A stretch of DNA of 64,000 nt from contig JAJYSJ010000007.1 of NCBI GenBank assembly GCA_021793645.1, positions 62,001-126,000 on the forward strand, in the 5' to 3' direction. Source of the DNA: Bacillota bacterium (GTDB taxonomy: Bacteria; Bacillota; Sulfobacillia; JAJZYS01; JAJYTV01). Below are positions 59,211 to 64,000 of the stretch, in pieces. Positions within the stretch are counted from its first letter, which is position 1; every line of letters begins with the position of its first letter. Under the pieces are notes generated by a model, which saw nothing but the letters and a program-made list of their open reading frames with translations, made no database searches and was not told where the DNA came from. The translations under genes were made by a program, and so were the position numbers.

Positions 59211-59263
59211 TGTTGCTATCGCCCCTGCCGCCCTTGGCAATCATGCTGATGGGAGGATTCAGG

Positions 59264-59833
59264 ATGCAGTGGAAGCTTCGGGATATCGTGGTTGCTGCCG
59301 TGCTCGCGGTCGTGTCGGGCGCCGTGTACCTCGGCTGGGACATCGCCTTCAAGTTCGTGCCCTCATCGGTCAATCCGGTCGTTCTGGCCCTATTTAACGG
59401 GCTGTGGTGGATCGCCGCGGGCATTGTCCCGTACATCGTACGCCGGCCCGGCGCCGCGCTTCTTGCGGAGTCGGTCGGTGGTCTCGTCGAGTTCCTCCTG
59501 GGCAGCCCCTACGGCATTCAGGCGTTCACGATCGGGATCGCCCAGGGACTCGGCGTGGAGGTCGGCTTCGCCCTAGGCGGGTGGAAGCGGTACGGCTGGG
59601 GGTTCATGCTCTTCGCGACCGCCCTCGGCGGGATTGGCAATTACATCTACTCGTACTACTACTACGGCGTAAACGACTACTCCGCGGCACTGCAGGCGGG
59701 CTACCTGATCGCTTCGATGGTGTCGGGCGCCATCCTTTCCGGCCTGCTCTCGAAGCTCATCGGCAACGCGCTGCGCCGCACGGGCGTGCTGCGCAACTTC
59801 GCCATTGCGCAAGGAAACAGCCACGCCTCCTGA
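59264..59833 (+). CDS. ykoE: Thiamine/HMP ECF transporter substrate-binding component (YkoE-like)
   Basis: MQWKLRDIVVAAVLAVVSGAVYLGWDIAFKFV...FNGLWWIAAGIVPYIVRRPGAALLAESVGGLVEFLLGSPYG; TPP riboswitch upstream. Confidence 0.9.
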   Translation: MQWKLRDIVVAAVLAVVSGAVYLGWDIAFKFVPSSVNPVVLALFNGLWWIAAGIVPYIVRRPGAALLAESVGGLVEFLLGSPYGIQAFTIGIAQGLGVEVGFALGGWKRYGWGFMLFATALGGIGNYIYSYYYYGVNDYSAALQAGYLIASMVSGAILSGLLSKLIGNALRRTGVLRNFAIAQGNSHAS

Positions 59834-62180
59834 GCCGCAGGCGGGGGAGCTTCTCCTGCACATCACAGACGCCACCGTCGCATACACGGAAGGCCCCGCG
59901 GTGCTCTTCGGCGCTTCACTCGAAGTGCGCCGCGGCGACGCCGTGCTGCTGATCGGTCCGAGCGGCTGCGGCAAGTCAACGCTGGCGATGCTGGCTGCGG
60001 GACTCATTCCTGGAACCGTGGAGGCGTCGGTGCAGGGCGAGGTGTGGCGTGCGCCCTCCCTTGAGCGTTCGGGCGGCGTCGGCTACGTCTTCCAGGATCC
60101 CGAGGCACAACTTTGCCAGTTGACCGTCGGGCGGGAGATCGCGTTCGGCCTTGAAAACATGGGCATCCCGCCTGCGGAGATGCCGCTTCGCATTGGGACG
60201 GCGCTGCACGACGCCGGACTCGGAGTCGACCCCGAGGAATTCGACACCGTGCTCTCGGGCGGCATGAAGCAGAAGCTCGCGATCGCCTCCGCCATCGCCC
60301 TTCGCCCTGATCTTCTGGTGCTGGACGAACCAACCGCGAACCTCGATCCACGGGCGACGGCGGCAGTCTTCGCCCAGATCGCGCGCCTGCGCGCACAAGG
60401 GCAGACGCTGCTGGTGATCGAGCACAAGTTCTCCGGGCTCCTGCAGGCGCTGGACCGCGTCGTTGCGCTTGGACCGGGCGGGAGAGAGGCCTTCTCCGGC
60501 CCCCTTCCCGCAACGGTCTTGGAGCGGTGGGAGGAGATGCAGGAACTCGGTGTCGTCCCCCCCTGGGAGCACTCCCCCTCGCGCGAGGGCATCCGGTATG
60601 CGATGCGGGCCCCCATCAAAGCAGATGCATCAGACGCTTTCCGCGCGGAGGGCCTCGGCTACACCTACGCCGGCTTTGCCCTGCGCCGGCGACTGCGTCG
60701 CCGGGGCGAGCAACCGCGCTATGCCTTTCGAGGTCTCCACTTCGCGATTCCGCGCGGTGGCCTAACGGCAATCGTCGGAGAGAACGGCTCGGGCAAGTCG
60801 ACGCTCCTTCGGGTGCTGGCCGGCTTCGACCCGCCGAGCGAAGGAAGCATTGCGCGTCCGGCCGCGAAGGGTGCGATCGCCTTCGCCTTTCAGAACCCCG
60901 AACACCAATTCGTCTACGAGACGGTGGCAGAGGACCTGCTCAGCCGCTACCTTGGAGACGGCCCGGTCCCGGAAGACGTTCTCGCGCTACTGGCCGAGTT
61001 CGGACTGGAGGGACACGAGCGGCAGAGTCCCTTCGCGCTCAGTCAGGGGCAGAAGCGTCGGCTTTCGGTGGCGGCGATGCTGTTGCAGGATCATGAGGCA
61101 TACCTGCTCGACGAACCGACCTTCGGTCAGGATGCGCGTACGCAGGAGACGATCATGCAGCGCCTTCTTGCACTGCAGGAGACAGGGCGCACCGTTGTGG
61201 TGACAACCCACGACATGGACCTAGTGCAGCGCTACGCCACCCAAGTGCTCGTGCTGTCGGAAGGGAACCTGCTCTTCGCTGGATCGCCGGCGGACCTGTT
61301 CTCGCGGCAGGATGTCCTGTCCGCGGCGCACCTCACCGCAGAGGCGCCGTGGGGGCGGGCCGATGCCGCAGAGCGGGGCGCGGGGAATGACGGCGCCGCA
61401 GCGCGGTTTGTGCGCCTTGCACCAGAACAGGTGCTCTCACCGATCGGACGGCTGCATCCGGCCATGAAGCTCATCGCGACGTTTCTGGCGATGTTCGTGC
61501 TCGTCTTTACGGTGAACGTGCGTCAGGGGGTGTACCTGACGCTCCTGCCGCTCGCGCTGCTGCTCTTCGGTGCGCGCCTCACCCTGCGTCAGACGGCGGT
61601 GCGGCTCTTGCCCTTCGTCGCCTTCTTCGCGCTCTACACCTGGACGCTAACTGCCTACGCCCAGGTACCGCCGGGCACGCCCTACATCCGCTTCCTCTTC
61701 TTTCGCCTGAGTCTCTTCGGGCTTCAGGCCGGGCTTTCACTTGGCTTCCGCATGCTTGCCACGGTGGTGTTTGCCGTTCTCTTCGTCTCTACGACCGATC
61801 TCACGGATCTGCTTTCGAGTCTTTCGCAGAACTTCAAGGTGCGTCCGAAGTTCGCGTACGGTACACTCGCCGGGCTGCGATTCTTTCCGCTCTTCGAGGA
61901 GGAGTGGGCGAAGCTGCGGCGCGCGCGGGCGCTGCGGCAGCGCGATGGCCGCTCGCAACTGGCGCGCGTCGTCACCTACGCGCTGCCGCTGCTGAGCCAG
62001 GCGATTCGCCTTGGCGAGCGCGTCGCCATCGCCATGGAAGCCAGGGGCTTTCGCGGCGCGGCCGCGGAACGTGCGCAAGCGCGCAGCTACTACCGCACGC
62101 TGCGGGTAGGAGCCCGGGATGTCCTCTATGTCATTGCCTTAACGGGCGCAAGTGTGCTGCTGCTCCTCTTGGGCCGCTAG
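59805..62180 (+). CDS. ECF transporter EcfA-EcfA-EcfT fusion (two ATPase domains plus transmembrane T component in one chain, YkoD-YkoC-like)
   Basis: Walker A LIGPSGCGKSTLAML and VGENGSGKSTLLRVL, LSGGMKQK and LSQGQKRRLS signatures, then C-terminal polytopic domain with LFEEEWAKLRRARALRQRD and AMEARGFR (EcfT). Confidence 0.92.
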   Translation: MRKETATPPEPQAGELLLHITDATVAYTEGPAVLFGASLEVRRGDAVLLIGPSGCGKSTLAMLAAGLIPGTVEASVQGEVWRAPSLERSGGVGYVFQDPEAQLCQLTVGREIAFGLENMGIPPAEMPLRIGTALHDAGLGVDPEEFDTVLSGGMKQKLAIASAIALRPDLLVLDEPTANLDPRATAAVFAQIARLRAQGQTLLVIEHKFSGLLQALDRVVALGPGGREAFSGPLPATVLERWEEMQELGVVPPWEHSPSREGIRYAMRAPIKADASDAFRAEGLGYTYAGFALRRRLRRRGEQPRYAFRGLHFAIPRGGLTAIVGENGSGKSTLLRVLAGFDPPSEGSIARPAAKGAIAFAFQNPEHQFVYETVAEDLLSRYLGDGPVPEDVLALLAEFGLEGHERQSPFALSQGQKRRLSVAAMLLQDHEAYLLDEPTFGQDARTQETIMQRLLALQETGRTVVVTTHDMDLVQRYATQVLVLSEGNLLFAGSPADLFSRQDVLSAAHLTAEAPWGRADAAERGAGNDGAAARFVRLAPEQVLSPIGRLHPAMKLIATFLAMFVLVFTVNVRQGVYLTLLPLALLLFGARLTLRQTAVRLLPFVAFFALYTWTLTAYAQVPPGTPYIRFLFFRLSLFGLQAGLSLGFRMLATVVFAVLFVSTTDLTDLLSSLSQNFKVRPKFAYGTLAGLRFFPLFEEEWAKLRRARALRQRDGRSQLARVVTYALPLLSQAIRLGERVAIAMEARGFRGAAAERAQARSYYRTLRVGARDVLYVIALTGASVLLLLLGR

Positions 62181-63445
62181 GTTGCGAAGTGGGCGGCGTC
62201 CTGCGGCGGCGGCAGGATCTGCCGCCGTACGGGCGCCGCAAGAAGGAAGGGGATCGCTGCGAACAGGAAGGCGCTCGCGAGCAGGAGCGAGCCCCTGACG
62301 CCGAAGCTGCCCGCGATCGCGGCCGCAAGCCCGGCGCCGATGGCTCCCACGAGATTCCCGAAGAAGCGGACGGCTCCCGTGACGCGGCCCAGCCAGGCGC
62401 TGGGCGTCGAAGACTGGCGCAGCACCGCCTCGCCGAAGCCAAAGAGAGTGCTGCTTGCGTCGCCGAAGAACTGTGCTGCGAAGAGGAACAAGAACGCGAC
62501 GATTGTGGTGGACGGCGCGAATGGGACGAGCAGCGTCAGAGCGGCGTAGAATACCGCTCCTGCGATGAGGGCGGGGCCGCTGCCCAGACGGCGTGAGATC
62601 CTGGGCGCAAGCGCCGCGCCGAGAAGTGCCCCGACGCCCCCAGCCGCAATCAGGGCTCCGATCGCGAGCGGTGACAGGTGCAGGTCCTTTAGGGCGTAGA
62701 ACTCATAGAGCGCGTCGAAGAAGCCGCCGCCAAGGCTCTGCATGGCGATCGCCAGGGCAAGCGGCCGCAGCAGCGGGTGGCCGAGCACCGCACGCGCACC
62801 CTGGAGCGCCTCGTGCAGCGTGCTTCCCGCGTCGGGCCGGACGGTCGGCAGGGGTTCCTTGCGGCGGATCATGCCGAGCGACACCGCAGATGCGATATAG
62901 CTTAGTGCGTCGACGCCGATGGCGAGGGGCCCACCGAGCGCTTGGACGAGCGTTCCCATCAGGGCCGGACCGCCTGTCTCCCCGATGGCGGACGCGGCGT
63001 TCAGCGCTGCGTTGGCCGGCTCAAGGCGTCCCCGGCCGACGAAGTCCGGCAAGAACGCTTGATCTGCGACGTCGAAGAGCACCGAGACGCCAGTGACGAG
63101 TCCGAACACGGCAAACATCTGCCAGAAGGCGAGATGACCGCTGAGTGCGGCCAGAGTGATCGTGAGAAGCAGCGCGGCGCGCACGAGGTCTGCCGCGATC
63201 AGCAACGGGCGCCGCCGCCTGCGGTCGGCGAGGACGCCGGCCAGTGGCGCCATGACAAGCGCGGCGACATAGGCCATCGCCGCCATGTAGCCGAGATCCT
63301 GGGCTGTGGCGCCTGCCGCGATGACGGCCACGAGGGGAAGCCCTTCGCGCGTGATGCGCGAGCCGAGCTCTGTTACGGTGCGGCCGGCAAGGTAGATGCG
63401 AACGTCGCGCTCTTTGAGGAGCGGCGTGGTTGCGTGCTGGGACAT
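62177..63445 (-). CDS. MFS transporter
   Basis: 422 aa, about 12 TM; MAPLAGVLADRRRRRPLLIAADLVRAALL. Confidence 0.9.
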   Translation of the reverse strand: MSQHATTPLLKERDVRIYLAGRTVTELGSRITREGLPLVAVIAAGATAQDLGYMAAMAYVAALVMAPLAGVLADRRRRRPLLIAADLVRAALLLTITLAALSGHLAFWQMFAVFGLVTGVSVLFDVADQAFLPDFVGRGRLEPANAALNAASAIGETGGPALMGTLVQALGGPLAIGVDALSYIASAVSLGMIRRKEPLPTVRPDAGSTLHEALQGARAVLGHPLLRPLALAIAMQSLGGGFFDALYEFYALKDLHLSPLAIGALIAAGGVGALLGAALAPRISRRLGSGPALIAGAVFYAALTLLVPFAPSTTIVAFLFLFAAQFFGDASSTLFGFGEAVLRQSSTPSAWLGRVTGAVRFFGNLVGAIGAGLAAAIAGSFGVRGSLLLASAFLFAAIPFLLAAPVRRQILPPPQDAAHFAT

Positions 63446-63590
63446 AGCGGTTAGACTTTAGCATAGCGGGGACGCAGACATGCGGAAAAGCGGATTCCTC
63501 GCGCATTTCTAAGAAAGTTCCGCTAAGATTGAACGCAGCCGGGGGACAGGCAGTGCGCCGACGCACCCAGGCGACGAAGGAGCTGAGAGG

Positions 63591-64000
63591 TTGAAGCGTT
63601 CCGCAGTGTTGGCCCTGGTGGGCACTGGTGTTCTCGTTCTGACCGCCGGATGCGGCTCGACGACGAGCGCTGCAGAAACCACTTGGGCGACTGTGAATGG
63701 ACACACGATTACCCAACAAGACGTGCAGACGCGCGTGAACCTGATCAAGGTCCTGAGCCCGCAGTCCACGTCGCAGCTGAAGCAGCGGACGACGTGGGTG
63801 AATGAGACGCAGGAACTGGTGAGCGAGTACATCGTACAGCAGGAAGCGGCGAAGGCGAAATTCACGCTTACCGCCACGCAGCAGTCGACGGCGAAGTCTC
63901 AGCTGATGTCGTACCTTACGTCGACCTACGGCAGCAAGACGGCGCTTAACGCGGCGATCAAGAAGGACAAGACGAGTACAGCCGCGCTCGACTCCTTTGC
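63591..64000 (+). CDS. Lipoprotein, SurA/PrsA-like N-terminal domain (truncated by window end)
   Basis: TTG start: MKRSAVLALVGTGVLVLTAGCGSTTSAAETTWATVNGHTITQQDVQTRVNLIKVL...; lipobox LTAGC; VNGxxIT..DV motif of SurA_N; no stop in window. Confidence 0.75.
   Translation, partial: MKRSAVLALVGTGVLVLTAGCGSTTSAAETTWATVNGHTITQQDVQTRVNLIKVLSPQSTSQLKQRTTWVNETQELVSEYIVQQEAAKAKFTLTATQQSTAKSQLMSYLTSTYGSKTALNAAIKKDKTSTAALDSF

Overview
The window is from a high-GC, probably spore-forming, Bacillota-type chromosome. Spore-former evidence is dpaA, ylxY and ymxH-like genes, plus PolC and conserved ylx/ylq gene order. About 14.5 kb at the left is a type I-G (former I-U) CRISPR-Cas locus. It has about 57 repeat units (36 bp, GC-rich, hairpin-forming) running off the left edge, then minus-strand cas2, a cas4-cas1 fusion, a csb2-like gene, an unassigned 334-aa gene, cas3 (helicase then C-terminal HD), a second csb2-like gene and csb1 (cas7). 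The remainder is a long collinear housekeeping cluster: ylxM-ffh-rpsP-khpA-rimM-trmD-rplS-lepB-lepB-ylqF-rnhB, (NlpC/P60, minus), topA-xerC-hslVU, rpsB-tsf-pyrH-frr-uppS-cdsA-(AI-2E-like)-dxr-rseP-ispG-proS-(GT2)-polC-rimP-nusA-ylxR-ylxQ-infB-ylxP-rbfA-nrnA-truB-ribF-rpsO-pnp, then ylxY, an M16 protease, dut, ymxH-like and dpaA. After these comes a TPP-riboswitch-controlled ECF transporter, an MFS gene and a truncated lipoprotein gene. Points of most interest are: the two divergent csb2-like genes and missing canonical large subunit in the I-G locus; array microevolution (tandem duplicated spacer, degenerate repeats at the distal end); a c-di-AMP (ydaO/yuaA) riboswitch-like leader on a LysM/NlpC gene; a TPP riboswitch upstream of a single-chain EcfA-EcfA-EcfT fusion; a ylxQ frame with no stop that overlaps infB by about 1.1 kb; and probable CTG starts. 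All family calls are by reading motifs; no database search was run.
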